NCBI RefSeq assembly: GCF_003284895.1
Contig: NZ_QMDV01000004.1
Span: 436,501 to 500,500 of the forward strand
Origin: Pontibacter arcticus
GTDB taxonomy: Bacteria; Bacteroidota; Bacteroidia; Cytophagales; Hymenobacteraceae
DNA: 64,000 nt
Reading direction: 5' to 3'
Position 1 is the stretch's first letter. Each line of letters opens with the position of its first letter. The position numbers were made by a program, and so were the translations under genes. Positions 35,330-45,062 of the stretch are shown one piece after another. The notes beneath the pieces were generated by a model. The model saw only the letters and a list, made by a program, of their open reading frames with translations. It made no database searches and was not told the origin of the DNA.

Positions 35330-36379
35330 ATGTACCTGAACAAAAGTATAAAAACTGCTTCTCAATTAGGGGTTCTGCTGCTGCTGTTCTGTTTAAGCAG
35401 TTGTGCCACCTGGGAGCTGGGAGCATCAGGGCAGCGCCAAACAAAAGGAAAAACCTTTGTGATTGTGGGCGCGTCCAGCGGTTTTGGCAGAGGCGTAGCA
35501 GAGCAATTGGGTGCTTACGGAGCCAACGTAGTACTGGCCGCCCGCCGCACAGAGCTGTTAGAGGAAGTAGCACAAAACGTGCGTGCTGCAGGCGGAAAAG
35601 CGCTTGTAGTAACCATGGATATCAGCAAGCCGGAAGATGTACAACGCCTGGCAGACGCAGCGCTTCAGCAATTTGGTGAGATACATGTATGGATTAACAT
35701 GGCAGGCGTAGGTGCAATAGGGCGGTTCTGGGATATACCTGTTGAGGACCAGGCGCGTATTGTGGATATTAACCTGAAAGGATTTGTTTATGGCAGCCAT
35801 GTGGCTATCCGCCAGTTTAGGTCACAGGGCTATGGTACGCTTATAAATGTTGGCTCTATCGAAAGTGAAAACCCGCTCGCCTACCATGCCACTTATGCAG
35901 CCACCAAAGGCGGCGTTGTAAACCTGGGGCAGGCCCTTAACCAGGAACTCAGACTGAGTGGTAACAGAAACATACGTGTAGTAACTGTGGAGCCCTGGGC
36001 AACCGATACCCCTTTCTGGGGGCACGCAGCTAACTATAGCGGTGGTACGGCGCGCATGGCTGCCATGGACCCGCCACACAAAGTAGTAAATGCTACGATC
36101 CGGGCTTCTTTGCGCCGCAGAAACGAGCTGCCAGTGGGCTGGAAAGCAAGAGGTGCCTACATTTCTCACAGGCTCTTCCCGCGATTTACGGAAAGACTGT
36201 CGGCTAACATTATTCATAAAGCACAAATAAAGAATGCACCGCCCGCGCCATCAACAACAGGAGCAGTTTACAAGCCGATGTCGTCTGGCAGAGGCGTAGA
36301 CGATAACGTAAAGCAGCGCATGAAAGCAGAAAACAAACTACGGAAACAAAAAAAGCAGCAGGAAGCGAGCTATAAATAA
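35330..36379 (+). CDS. Short-chain dehydrogenase/reductase with lipoprotein-type signal
   Basis: 349 residues from the ATG at 35330. The N-terminus SIKTASQLGVLLLLFCLSSC is a lipoprotein signal with lipobox LSSC, followed by a complete SDR domain: cofactor loop GASSGFGRG, NMAGVGA, catalytic Ser in NVGSIES and YxxxK in YAATKGG. Such a signal is unexpected on an NAD(P)-dependent enzyme. The upstream ORF start at 35237 would put the signal in the middle of the protein. Some Lys-rich tail follows. Ends at a strong terminator. Confidence 0.85.
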   Translation: MYLNKSIKTASQLGVLLLLFCLSSCATWELGASGQRQTKGKTFVIVGASSGFGRGVAEQLGAYGANVVLAARRTELLEEVAQNVRAAGGKALVVTMDISKPEDVQRLADAALQQFGEIHVWINMAGVGAIGRFWDIPVEDQARIVDINLKGFVYGSHVAIRQFRSQGYGTLINVGSIESENPLAYHATYAATKGGVVNLGQALNQELRLSGNRNIRVVTVEPWATDTPFWGHAANYSGGTARMAAMDPPHKVVNATIRASLRRRNELPVGWKARGAYISHRLFPRFTERLSANIIHKAQIKNAPPAPSTTGAVYKPMSSGRGVDDNVKQRMKAENKLRKQKKQQEASYK

Positions 36380-36398
36380 AGGAAAGTATAAACCTATT

Positions 36399-36435
36399 AA
36401 AAAAAGCCTGGCTAGTAGTGTAGCCAGGCTTTTTT
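36399..36435. terminator. Intrinsic terminator of the SDR gene
   Basis: Stem AAAAGCCTGGCTA / TAGCCAGGCTTTT (36402-36414, 36421-36433) with a 6-nt loop and T-run; probably works for the convergent H-NOX gene as well. Confidence 0.9.
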
Positions 36436-36478
36436 ACTGTAGTATACTAAAGTGTTGGCAGGTTGTTTAACAGCGATG

Positions 36479-37030
36479 CTATGGATGGCTGAATTCTACT
36501 TTGATCTGCACGCGTTCGGCATTAAGGTCTGTGGTTGGCAGTACATTTATTCTGTCTTGTTCCTGGAAATACCGGGCCAGGCCTTTTACAATGCCAATCG
36601 CAAAACCCGCCATCCGCCGCTTAGAGTGGTAATCTATTATGATCAGGTTTCGGCCAACTTTAGTAACGTGCAGCGGCGGCGGGTTTGATAGGCTGTTCTC
36701 TTTTTTAATACCACCGTGCATGTGTGTGCTTATGTATTGCAGCATGTCATAGGTTTTCCAGTTAGGGTCAATAAATTTCTTAAAAACCAGCAACAGGTCC
36801 GGCACTAAAAACTCACCAAACTTTTCCTGGAACTCAGGGTTTGAGACACCTGTAATGGCAGCTCCCTCCGAAATAATATCGAACAGTTCTGCTACCGGGT
36901 ATACCTCATTCATCTGATAGGTTTCGTGTAACCGGTTAATCCCTTTGCGCTCTAAAATTTTGATCCAGGTACTGTAATCATATTCGTTTTCCATAAACCG
37001 TTTCAGGAAAATGAAAATAGACCCATGCAT
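36479..37030 (-). CDS. H-NOX (haem NO/O2-binding) family protein
   Basis: 183 residues from the ATG at 37030 (MHGSIFIFLKRFM); the longer start at 37054 is less likely because H-NOX proteins start with MHG or MYG. The haem pocket motif YxSxR is DYHSKRRM, and the proximal histidine would be in MLQYISTHMHGG. The protein would bind NO or O2 on haem and signal to a partner. No histidine kinase or cyclic-di-GMP enzyme is adjacent, so the partner is unknown. Upstream is the 640-bp region before the T9SS substrate, from which both genes diverge. Confidence 0.85.
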   Translation of the reverse strand: MHGSIFIFLKRFMENEYDYSTWIKILERKGINRLHETYQMNEVYPVAELFDIISEGAAITGVSNPEFQEKFGEFLVPDLLLVFKKFIDPNWKTYDMLQYISTHMHGGIKKENSLSNPPPLHVTKVGRNLIIIDYHSKRRMAGFAIGIVKGLARYFQEQDRINVLPTTDLNAERVQIKVEFSHP

Positions 37031-37591
37031 ATTATCTGAAAAGGCAGAATGCATATATTATAATATTAAATTTTTTATACTATTGAGTGCAACAGGTTAA
37101 GATTTGAAATTAAATAAAATTGGTTTAAACCCAACTATATTTGGTTAAATGTTTTTCAGGGCGGTTTTCTCAGGATTGTAGTTGCGTAGCTCTCAAGTGT
37201 ATTAAAAGTGATTATATTGTACTTATAAAGGATATTCGTTTTTGTAATTTGCTGAATTACTATGTTTTTCAGCATTATATCCATCCGGAAGCTAATGCAA
37301 ACTATCTATACTTGCCCTTAATCAACATGCTTACTTGCATTCTAAACAAGTTTACAGACGATGCTATCTTGATATTGCACTTAATTAACATATGTAGACT
37401 TTATCATCATTTTAATAAAATATTAATTATTTAAATAGTTATAATTTAAAGTGCCTCTTTAAAAATTTATAATAAATAACTTTTATCATTTATTATTCCA
37501 ATCAAGCTTAAATGTCTGGTAATTAGCTAGGTGTTGTGGTTGTAAGTTTAAGTGGGAGAAAATTAATTTAGAATAAATAGATAGCAGAATG
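37031..37591. other. AT-rich intergenic region between divergent H-NOX and T9SS substrate genes
   Basis: About 560 bp of very AT-rich DNA with short ORFs that have no plausible coding character. The T9SS substrate promoter is at its right edge. No tRNA, repeat or terminator is visible within it. Confidence 0.6.
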
Positions 37592-37622
37592 TTGTTCATG
37601 TTGAAAAAATGCTATAGATTTG
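37592..37622 (+). promoter_or_regulatory. Bacteroidota-type promoter of the T9SS substrate operon
   Basis: TTG (37592-37594) is followed after 20 bp by TAGATTTG (37615-37622), which fits the Bacteroidota sigma consensus TTG-N19-21-TAnnTTTG. The ATG of the large gene is at 37671, giving a 5' leader of about 40 nt. Confidence 0.65.
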
Positions 37623-37670
37623 TGATGACTAATTATTGTATTATTGTAACAAATCTACACCCAAGCTTTT

Positions 37671-40600
37671 ATGGCATTATTACCTAATCCTTCTCTCGAG
37701 AAGCGGGAGAATATACGGTATGGTTTTTTCAAATCGTACCTGAAGCAGTTAGTCTTTTATGTTGCATTTTTATGTACACATATAGCTGCTGCTCAAAATA
37801 TATCATCAGTCGGAGGGGGGGGCGCAGGGGCCGACGGAAGCCCTGCGACAGGTGCGGCTATCTCACCTCCTTATGGTGTAGCAGTAGATGCAAGTGGTAA
37901 TATTTATTTTGCCGAATATCAAGCTCATAAAATACGCAAGATCAGTACAGATGGGATTATCAGTACAATAGCGGGAACAGGTGTTAACGGGTCTACCGGC
38001 GATGGAGGACAGGCAGTAAATGCACAAATTTCCGGACCGATTGGTATAACCCTGGATAATAGCGGAAATATTTACTTTGCAGAATATCAAAGTAACAAAA
38101 TCAGAAAAATCAGCACAAGCGGTATTATCACAACGGTAGCTGGGAATGGTACTGCAGGTTTCAGTGGCGATGGCGGCCCGGCAACAAGTGCAAGTTTATA
38201 CTATCCGTGGTCTGTTGCTGTAGATGCAGCTGGTAACCTGCTTATTACATATTACCAAAATAATCGTATTCGAAAAGTTGCTACAAATGGTATTATCAGC
38301 ACCTTTGCTGGGAATGGTACAGCAGTTTCCGGTGGCGATGGCGGTCCGGCAACAAGTGCAAGTTTCAGAAATCCTACAGGAATATCGATCGGTAAAAGTG
38401 GTGCTATTTATATTTCTGAATTTGGTGGCCACCGCATCCGTAAAATCAGTACAAATGGTGTGATCAGTACAGTCGCCGGTACCGGTACAGCTGGTTTTAG
38501 TGGCGATGGCGGTCCGGCAACAAGTGCTGCTATAGCCTCTCCTTACAACCTGGCAGTAGATGGTGAAGAGAACATTTACATTGCAGATTTTAGTAATCAC
38601 CGCATTCGTAAAGTTACTATGGCCGGTACTATTTCTACAATAGCAGGTTCAGGTACGGCTGGTTATGAGGGAGATGGCGGGCCTGCAGTCAATGCAAAAC
38701 TAAATTCTCCGCTTGATGTAGCAGTGGACCGTAACGGCCATGTTTTTATTGCAGACTACGCTAACAGGCGTATCCGAAAGGTGATGAATCTTCCGGCTAA
38801 TGAGCTGACATTTAACGGCACAAACCAATATGTAGTTGTTCCGAATAATAGTGCACTTGAGTTTGCAACCGGAACAGTAGAAATGTGGGTAAAACCCAAC
38901 TGGACAGCAGGTTCTCATGGTGGAGCCAACCCAAGTATGATTTCTATGAGATCAAATTCAGGAACAAGATACAGCCTGCATATAGGGAATGACCTGAATA
39001 GCATTGGTCTTTGGAATAATTCCAATTCCTTTTATACGCCTTATACTTTTGTTAAAGGCCAATGGTACCATATTGCTGTTGTCATGAAGTCCGTAACAAC
39101 TGATTATTATGTAAATGGTATTCTGATTGGTAGTACAAATAATACGCTCAGAGCCAACGGAACAGGATACGATCTTAAAGTCGGAGCTTCTGAACTTGGT
39201 ACAGCACTTGGAGCTAACGAGTTGTTTGAAGGTGCCATAGATGAGGTGCGTATCTGGAACACACTACGGTCAGCGGCTGAAATTAAGGAAAACATGAATG
39301 CCCCTGTTGCTGCATCAAGCACAGGCCTGGTAGCCTATTTCCCGATTGATGCCGGCGTAACAGGCCCAGCCAATGCCGTACCTAGATTGTTTAAAGATTA
39401 TACTTCGAATGCACTAAACGGGAAGCTGTATAATTATTATTCTTCCAATGCCAGTCTCTCAAACTTAACGGTTGCTTCAGGTACATTTGCGCCTGCGTTC
39501 ACTTCGGCTACGCTTTCATATGCAGTACAACTGGCGCAACCAGCTACTTCTGTCATCATCACACCCACTGCACAAGATCCGAAAGCAACTATAAAAGTAA
39601 ACGGAACAGCTGTAGTGAGTGGTAATGCTATAGAAGTTCAGCTCAGCAGGGGAATGAATTCGGTCGAGGTTTTGGTAACTGCAGAAGACGGTACCATAAA
39701 TACGTATTCGTTAGCCATCGGCGAAAACGATACCAAAGCTCCTGTGCCAAGCATAGCAAATCTGCCGGTTATTACTGCTGAATGTGAAGCCACTGTAAAA
39801 GCACCAACAGCAAATGATGAAACAGATGGTCTAATTACAGCAACGACTTCTGATCCAGTAGTATATACAACTCAGGGCGACTACACCATCACTTGGAAAT
39901 ATACCGACAAGAGCGGAAACGCATCTACTCAGACACAAAATGTTAGTATCAAGGATGTAACAGCTCCGGTTATTGGTAAAAAAGTTTCGAAAGTTGCTAT
40001 TATAGGAGGCTGGGGAACTGAGAAAATGAAGTCTTTCTTAGCTGCACAAGGCTATGTTGCTATCACTTTAACGGCAGTTCCGAATGCAGCGGATCTTGCT
40101 ACCTACGATGCTGTAATACTTATGAGAACTCCAGGGAATGATAACCTAATTGAATGGGTAAAAAAAGGAGGCTTGCTGATAACCGAGTATGATGCATCTA
40201 TGTGGACACTTAATACAGCCAAGCTCCTCAATGCTAGGCATGTGTCAGCGGGTTATGTAGAGAATAGCGTTGTAACCTTTGCTTCAACGGCAAAAGGTGC
40301 AAAGTTAGGAAAAGACCTACCAAACCCATACTATGAGGCTGACCGCACAGATTTCTTCATCTCGTTTAGTGACATAGGAGAAGGTGTTGAAGTTTTAGCT
40401 ACCCGTGCCGGACAAGCTGCCATATTGGGCGGAACTTCAGGATCCGGATACGCCATGATCATCGGGTACGACTGGGGAGACGGTTTCCCTGAGACATATT
40501 CGTTAACAGGACAGTTGCTTTTAAATGCGCTTACATTTGGCAATAGTACACCGACTAATTTGGCTGTGAGTGCATCTACAGCCTCTTGTGGTGCCATTGT

Positions 40601-42815
40601 GGAGTATGCTACACCAGTTGCGAACGATAATTGCTCTCAGGCAACGGTTACGCAAACAGTTGGTTTGCCGTCAGGCTCGGTATTCCCGTTAGGCGTAACA
40701 ACAAATACATTTGTAGCGAAAGATGCTGCTGGCAACGAAACAACTGTGAGCTTTACAGTAACAGTTACAGATAATGTGAAGCCAACAGTACTAGTTAATA
40801 ATTTCACGATTCAGTTAGATGCAGAAGGTAAAGCTAGTATTACACCAGCAATGGTAAATAACGGATCTATAGATAACTGCACAATACCAGAAGACGGTTA
40901 TGCTATAGATAAGACTAGCTTCGACTGCTTGAACGTTGGTACAAACGAAGTTATACTTACCGTAACAGATGCAAGTGGAAACTCAGCCACTAAGACTGCA
41001 ATTGTAACAGTAGAAGACAAAACAGCCCCGATAGCAATTGCTAAGAACATTACCGTTCAGTTAGATGCAAACGGAGCCGCCGTTATTACCCCTGAAATGA
41101 TAAACAACGGATCTTCTGATGTGTGTGGTAACTTAACCTTATCGCTATCTAAAGCTACTTTTAACTGCAGCAACGTAGGAACCAATACAATAACGCTTAC
41201 TGTGAAAGATGCTAGCAACAATGAGGCTACTACAACAGCAATAGTTACTGTAGAAGATAAGATAGCGCCCGTAGCTGTTGCTAAAAACATCACAGTTCAG
41301 TTAGATGCAGCAGGCAAGGCCAGCATCACACCAGCAATGGTGAACAACGGGTCGACTGATAATTGTAGTATTGATGTAAATAGCTTCTCTATTGACAAAT
41401 CAAGCTTCGACTGCTCAGACCTTGGTAAAAATGAGGTTATATTAACTGTAAAGGATATCAACGGCAACGAAGCAACAGCAACTGCCATTGTTACAGTAGA
41501 GGATAACGTAGCACCGGTAGTTACTGCACAAAACCTGACAATAGAGTTAGATGCAAACGGCCAGGCTACTATCACAGCTAATCAGTTAAACAATGGCTCT
41601 ACAGATGCGTGTGGTATTAAATCAGTTAAAGCCAGCAAAACAGCATTTAACTGCACGAACACAGGCGAAAACCAGGTTATACTTACGGTAATAGATAATA
41701 GCGGCAACAAAGCTACTGCTACGGTAACGGTTACGGTTCTGGATAAAATTGCTCCGAGCATTACAGCTCCTGCAGCAGTTGTAGTAAACGTGGATGCCGG
41801 TAAGAATACTGCTTCTGAGGTAGTATTAGGCACACCGGTAACAGTGGATAACTGCTCGGTAGCAAAAGTTGAAAACGATGCACCTGCTATTTTCCCGACG
41901 GGTACGACAACCGTGACCTGGACGGTAACAGATGCATCCGGCAATACAGAAACAGCTACACAGCTTGTAACGGTAAGAGCTAACATTGTTTCAGTAGCAC
42001 AGCTGTCGATGATCAAAGTACCGATCAGAACACCTTATACTTCCGTTCCGCTTCCTGCTTCTGTTGAAGTAACTTATACCAGTAATGAAAAGCAACTAGT
42101 AAGCATCAACTGGAACAAAGGTAATTACAATGGTATGGTAGCCGGACCTTATACGTTAACCGGCGAACTTATACTTGCAAACGGCACAACAAACCTGGAT
42201 AATAAGGTAGCAACGGTAGTAGTGGAAGTACAGCCAAACAAAGCGCCGACAGCGCTTGCCTTCAGTGCAACTACTTTCAAGCCGGAAGCAACAGCTAATG
42301 AGGTGATCGGAACGCTTACAACCACCGATCCGGACGATACCGAGTTTGTTTATACGTTCGTGAACGGTGATGGCGATGCAGATAACAGCCTGTTCGAAAT
42401 CAGAGGCAACGAAGTATACCTGAAATCAAATAACGGCTTATCCGGCAAAGTACAGTTCTCGATCCGCGTGCGCAGCACTGATCCATACTTCAACACCATC
42501 GAAAAAACCTTTACACTAACCAAAGGCAAGTATGGCAAAACAGAAGATCAACTGAAGATCGTGAACGCCTTCTCTCCGAACGGCGATGGCATCAACGACA
42601 ACTGGACAATCCCGGAACTGCGCTTCTATAACAATGTATACATCCAGATTTTCGACCGTTCAGGTGTGCGTGTTTTTGAAACAACTGATCCTGAAACCGG
42701 CTGGAACGGCCGAAGCTCAAACGGGCAGCTTCTGAAAGGTCCATACCTTTATACAGTAGAGGTGAAGGATATCAATTGGGTGAAAAGAGGTGTTGTGACA
42801 ATCCTTAGTAAATAA
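37671..42815 (+). CDS. Giant multidomain T9SS substrate (NHL, LamG, HYR-like, type B sorting domain)
   Basis: 1,714 residues. After a signal peptide (cleavage near ...HIAAAQ) come about six NHL propeller repeats (residues ~60-373; GDGGPATSA motif), a LamG-like domain (~377-565), a cadherin-like beta-sandwich (~597-685), an HYR/Ig domain, a Rossmann-like domain (~772-957; KVAIIGGWGTEKMKSFL), HYR, four near-identical Ig-like repeats (~1036-1360), HYR, a cadherin-like domain (~1524-1620) and a C-terminal gliding-motility-associated domain (NAFSPNGDGINDNWTIPEL) that directs type IX secretion. Likely a surface adhesin. First gene of an operon with PorP/SprF and an OmpA-like protein. Confidence 0.93.
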   Translation: MALLPNPSLEKRENIRYGFFKSYLKQLVFYVAFLCTHIAAAQNISSVGGGGAGADGSPATGAAISPPYGVAVDASGNIYFAEYQAHKIRKISTDGIISTIAGTGVNGSTGDGGQAVNAQISGPIGITLDNSGNIYFAEYQSNKIRKISTSGIITTVAGNGTAGFSGDGGPATSASLYYPWSVAVDAAGNLLITYYQNNRIRKVATNGIISTFAGNGTAVSGGDGGPATSASFRNPTGISIGKSGAIYISEFGGHRIRKISTNGVISTVAGTGTAGFSGDGGPATSAAIASPYNLAVDGEENIYIADFSNHRIRKVTMAGTISTIAGSGTAGYEGDGGPAVNAKLNSPLDVAVDRNGHVFIADYANRRIRKVMNLPANELTFNGTNQYVVVPNNSALEFATGTVEMWVKPNWTAGSHGGANPSMISMRSNSGTRYSLHIGNDLNSIGLWNNSNSFYTPYTFVKGQWYHIAVVMKSVTTDYYVNGILIGSTNNTLRANGTGYDLKVGASELGTALGANELFEGAIDEVRIWNTLRSAAEIKENMNAPVAASSTGLVAYFPIDAGVTGPANAVPRLFKDYTSNALNGKLYNYYSSNASLSNLTVASGTFAPAFTSATLSYAVQLAQPATSVIITPTAQDPKATIKVNGTAVVSGNAIEVQLSRGMNSVEVLVTAEDGTINTYSLAIGENDTKAPVPSIANLPVITAECEATVKAPTANDETDGLITATTSDPVVYTTQGDYTITWKYTDKSGNASTQTQNVSIKDVTAPVIGKKVSKVAIIGGWGTEKMKSFLAAQGYVAITLTAVPNAADLATYDAVILMRTPGNDNLIEWVKKGGLLITEYDASMWTLNTAKLLNARHVSAGYVENSVVTFASTAKGAKLGKDLPNPYYEADRTDFFISFSDIGEGVEVLATRAGQAAILGGTSGSGYAMIIGYDWGDGFPETYSLTGQLLLNALTFGNSTPTNLAVSASTASCGAIVEYATPVANDNCSQATVTQTVGLPSGSVFPLGVTTNTFVAKDAAGNETTVSFTVTVTDNVKPTVLVNNFTIQLDAEGKASITPAMVNNGSIDNCTIPEDGYAIDKTSFDCLNVGTNEVILTVTDASGNSATKTAIVTVEDKTAPIAIAKNITVQLDANGAAVITPEMINNGSSDVCGNLTLSLSKATFNCSNVGTNTITLTVKDASNNEATTTAIVTVEDKIAPVAVAKNITVQLDAAGKASITPAMVNNGSTDNCSIDVNSFSIDKSSFDCSDLGKNEVILTVKDINGNEATATAIVTVEDNVAPVVTAQNLTIELDANGQATITANQLNNGSTDACGIKSVKASKTAFNCTNTGENQVILTVIDNSGNKATATVTVTVLDKIAPSITAPAAVVVNVDAGKNTASEVVLGTPVTVDNCSVAKVENDAPAIFPTGTTTVTWTVTDASGNTETATQLVTVRANIVSVAQLSMIKVPIRTPYTSVPLPASVEVTYTSNEKQLVSINWNKGNYNGMVAGPYTLTGELILANGTTNLDNKVATVVVEVQPNKAPTALAFSATTFKPEATANEVIGTLTTTDPDDTEFVYTFVNGDGDADNSLFEIRGNEVYLKSNNGLSGKVQFSIRVRSTDPYFNTIEKTFTLTKGKYGKTEDQLKIVNAFSPNGDGINDNWTIPELRFYNNVYIQIFDRSGVRVFETTDPETGWNGRSSNGQLLKGPYLYTVEVKDINWVKRGVVTILSK
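38149..38545 (+). repeat. Near-identical NHL-repeat DNA units
   Basis: Segments around 38149-38200, 38317-38368 and 38485-38536 share the block GTGGCGATGGCGG(T/C)CCGGC and AACAAGTGC within repeats of about 168 bp. They encode the NHL repeats of the T9SS substrate. Their similarity makes repeat-number change by recombination plausible. Confidence 0.75.
40770..41746 (+). repeat. Four tandem Ig-like repeat units
   Basis: About 245-bp units encode repeats of about 82 residues, each with the same strand (VQLDANG or IQLDAEG), NNGSxDNC and EVILTVxDxxGN pattern. A 15-bp word CAGTTAGATGCA(G/A) recurs in three of the four units. The units diverge in sequence and were therefore not duplicated very recently. 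Confidence 0.75.
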
Positions 42816-42820
42816 TCAAA

Positions 42821-43816
42821 ATGAAAAAGATAGTATTATCAATAGCTCTTGTAGTTTCTGTTCTGGGTGTGCAAGCCCAGAACAGAAAACATGTAGCCAA
42901 CTTCTCGCTGTTTCAGCAATATTTTAACCCTTCCCTGACAGGCTACGAAGGGTCAATGGTAAAATCGTTTTACCGCAACCAATGGACTGGCTTTGAGGAT
43001 GCGCCAAAAACCATTTTTGCCTCCGCAGAACTGGACCTGGCAGATATGGCTTCCTGGAAAAAGGACGGTGTGCTTAAAACAAACCAAAACGATAGCTACA
43101 ACAGACAGACAGGTGGCAAACACGCTTTCGGACTTACCCTCCTGAACGACCGTTTCGGCCCATTTAAGGAAACACAGGTACAGCTAAGTTACGGCGCACG
43201 GGTGCAGTTATCAGAAAAGTTAAGCCTGCGTTGGGGAACAGCACTTGCGTACAGCTCGCAGCAACTGGATGGTAACAAACTGACAGTTGACCAGGAAAAT
43301 GACCCTGAATTTGTTGATGTGATCGGAAACAATGGCAAAGTAAACCGCCTGGATCTGAACATGGGCCTGACGCTTACGGGAGAGAATTTTTATGTTGGTT
43401 ATGCGATGCAGGAAATAACAAAAGGTAAATTACTGTCTTCCGGCGACGAATACCTGCAGAACAATGTACCGCAGCACCATGTAGTGCAAGCCGGGTTTCG
43501 TGCACCGGTTTCTGATCAGTTTGGGGTAGTAGTAAACAGCTTGTATCGCTACGACAGCAAACTCGAAGAAACGCTGGAGGGCCAATTGAAAGGTGTTTAC
43601 CAGAACATGTTCTGGGTAGGTGCCGGCTACCGGAAAGATTTGGCTTACAGTGTAAACGCGGGCGTGCGCCTAAGTCAGTTAAAGATTGGCTATGTGTACG
43701 AAATGCCGGCAGGTGATGCCAGCTCTATCAACAGAAATACAAATGAGATCATGCTTACTTACAACCTGATACCTGTAAAGTATCCGAAGTATGGCAAGAA
43801 AGTAACCATGTGGTAA
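42821..43816 (+). CDS. PorP/SprF family type IX secretion system membrane protein
   Basis: 331 residues with a signal peptide (cleavage after GVQAQ). Start MKKIVLSIALVVSVLGVQA and the segment HVANFSLFQQYFNPSLTGY followed by FYRNQWTGFEDAP are the PorP/SprF signature. It is an outer-membrane barrel that holds type B sorted proteins at the surface after T9SS export. It follows the giant substrate by 5 bp, as is usual for SprF-substrate pairs, and precedes an OmpA-like gene. Confidence 0.93.
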   Translation: MKKIVLSIALVVSVLGVQAQNRKHVANFSLFQQYFNPSLTGYEGSMVKSFYRNQWTGFEDAPKTIFASAELDLADMASWKKDGVLKTNQNDSYNRQTGGKHAFGLTLLNDRFGPFKETQVQLSYGARVQLSEKLSLRWGTALAYSSQQLDGNKLTVDQENDPEFVDVIGNNGKVNRLDLNMGLTLTGENFYVGYAMQEITKGKLLSSGDEYLQNNVPQHHVVQAGFRAPVSDQFGVVVNSLYRYDSKLEETLEGQLKGVYQNMFWVGAGYRKDLAYSVNAGVRLSQLKIGYVYEMPAGDASSINRNTNEIMLTYNLIPVKYPKYGKKVTMW

Positions 43817-43827
43817 TCGGAAGAAAG

Positions 43828-44997
43828 ATGAAAAAAATAGTTTACACCATTGCCTTTATACTTGCAAGCGGCGCTGTGGCCAACGCCCAGTCTGTACTGA
43901 AAGAAGCTACTCATGAGCTGGCAGATATTACAGTGCTGCAGGATGATCTGCTGATTTACACCATGAAAGAAGCAGGTGGCCAGTACATTTACACTGAGAA
44001 ACGCGGGGAAAGCGGAACGGTTAAAAAAGAGACTATTCTGAATACAGGTTCTATCAATACCCTGATCGGGAATAATCCTGCCAACAACGAGGTATATGTC
44101 TATCAGAAAAACGGCCGAAACGAGGAAGTAATCACTTTTTATACATTACAGAACGGTATTTTCGAAAAAACAGGCGACAGAGCGTTACCTAAGTTAAAGA
44201 ATCATTCTTACAACCTGGGCCTGTTCCTTTCTGCAGATAAAAACACGTTACTGGTAGCAGCCGAACTGGGTAAAAGCCGCGGCCACGATGATTTATACCT
44301 GAGTACCTGGCAAAATAACAGCTGGTCCAAGCCTAAAAATCTGGGCAAAAGTATAAACACCCGTCAACCGGAATTTGCTCCTTTCCTGGCCAGTGATACC
44401 TTATACTTCTCAAGAAAAGAGGCAGATGCTGTGTATGCGTACAGTATTCCTTTTTCAGGCGGAAATGTAGCAGGAGAGGCAGTGAAGTTAGACGAAAGTA
44501 TAAACAAGCTGAATACCTATAATGCTTATTATAAAAAGCAGGAAGATAGACAGTTGTGGATAACCGCTTCTACAGACAAAGCAACGCATACAGCTTTTGT
44601 GTTAGAAAAAACTGTTGCAGCACCTGAGCAGGTAGAAGAAGCTCCGGTTGTAGAAGTTGCTAAACCAGCTCCTGCAGTAAAAATAAAAGTGGCCAAACCA
44701 TCTCTTGTCATGTTTCATAACCTGAACATTACAAAGCCAGCCTCACAGGATATGGCCAAGCTCACAGCTTTTCTAGCTAAGCAACCAGAAGGCACCGCTT
44801 TAGTTGTAAAAGGCTATTCGGATGGCTATGGCTCTGCTGAGGCAAAAGATTTTGTAAGCCGTAACAGGGCAGTACAGGTGCAAAATTACATCCAGCAAAA
44901 CTACCCAACCAAGAACTTCACCATCACACTTGAAAGTGAAGTTCTGGAGCAGAAAGGCAAAGCCAATCGTAAAACGGAAGTTTACCTGATGCAATAA
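43828..44997 (+). CDS. OmpA-like domain protein of the T9SS operon
   Basis: 389 residues from the ATG at 43828 (MKKIVYTIAFILASGAVANA signal peptide; the longer frame start at 43810 lacks it). The middle resembles PD40/WD40-like beta-propeller material (DDLYLSTWQNNSWSKPKNLG, TLYFSRKEAD). The C-terminal OmpA-like domain (FHNLNITKPASQ, VVKGYSDGYGSAEAKDFVSRNRA) would bind peptidoglycan. This layout matches the SprF/PorE-type partner of T9SS. Ends at a strong terminator, closing the operon. Confidence 0.85.
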   Translation: MKKIVYTIAFILASGAVANAQSVLKEATHELADITVLQDDLLIYTMKEAGGQYIYTEKRGESGTVKKETILNTGSINTLIGNNPANNEVYVYQKNGRNEEVITFYTLQNGIFEKTGDRALPKLKNHSYNLGLFLSADKNTLLVAAELGKSRGHDDLYLSTWQNNSWSKPKNLGKSINTRQPEFAPFLASDTLYFSRKEADAVYAYSIPFSGGNVAGEAVKLDESINKLNTYNAYYKKQEDRQLWITASTDKATHTAFVLEKTVAAPEQVEEAPVVEVAKPAPAVKIKVAKPSLVMFHNLNITKPASQDMAKLTAFLAKQPEGTALVVKGYSDGYGSAEAKDFVSRNRAVQVQNYIQQNYPTKNFTITLESEVLEQKGKANRKTEVYLMQ

Positions 44998-45016
44998 GTA
45001 TAAAAATAAGTTTATG

Positions 45017-45047
45017 AAAAAAGCCACTCTGTTTGAGTGGCTTTTTT
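45017..45047 (+). terminator. Intrinsic terminator of the T9SS operon
   Basis: Stem AAAAAAGCCACTC / GAGTGGCTTTTTT with a 5-nt loop, T-run after the second arm. Located just outside the left end of the integrated element. Confidence 0.9.
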
Positions 45048-45062
45048 GTTTTAGAGATGTAC

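Noticed and set aside
37141-37434. 97-codon frame in the AT-rich intergenic region
   Set aside because: Composition and residues (Cys, Ile, Tyr rich) look like translated AT-rich noncoding DNA; no start-site signal.
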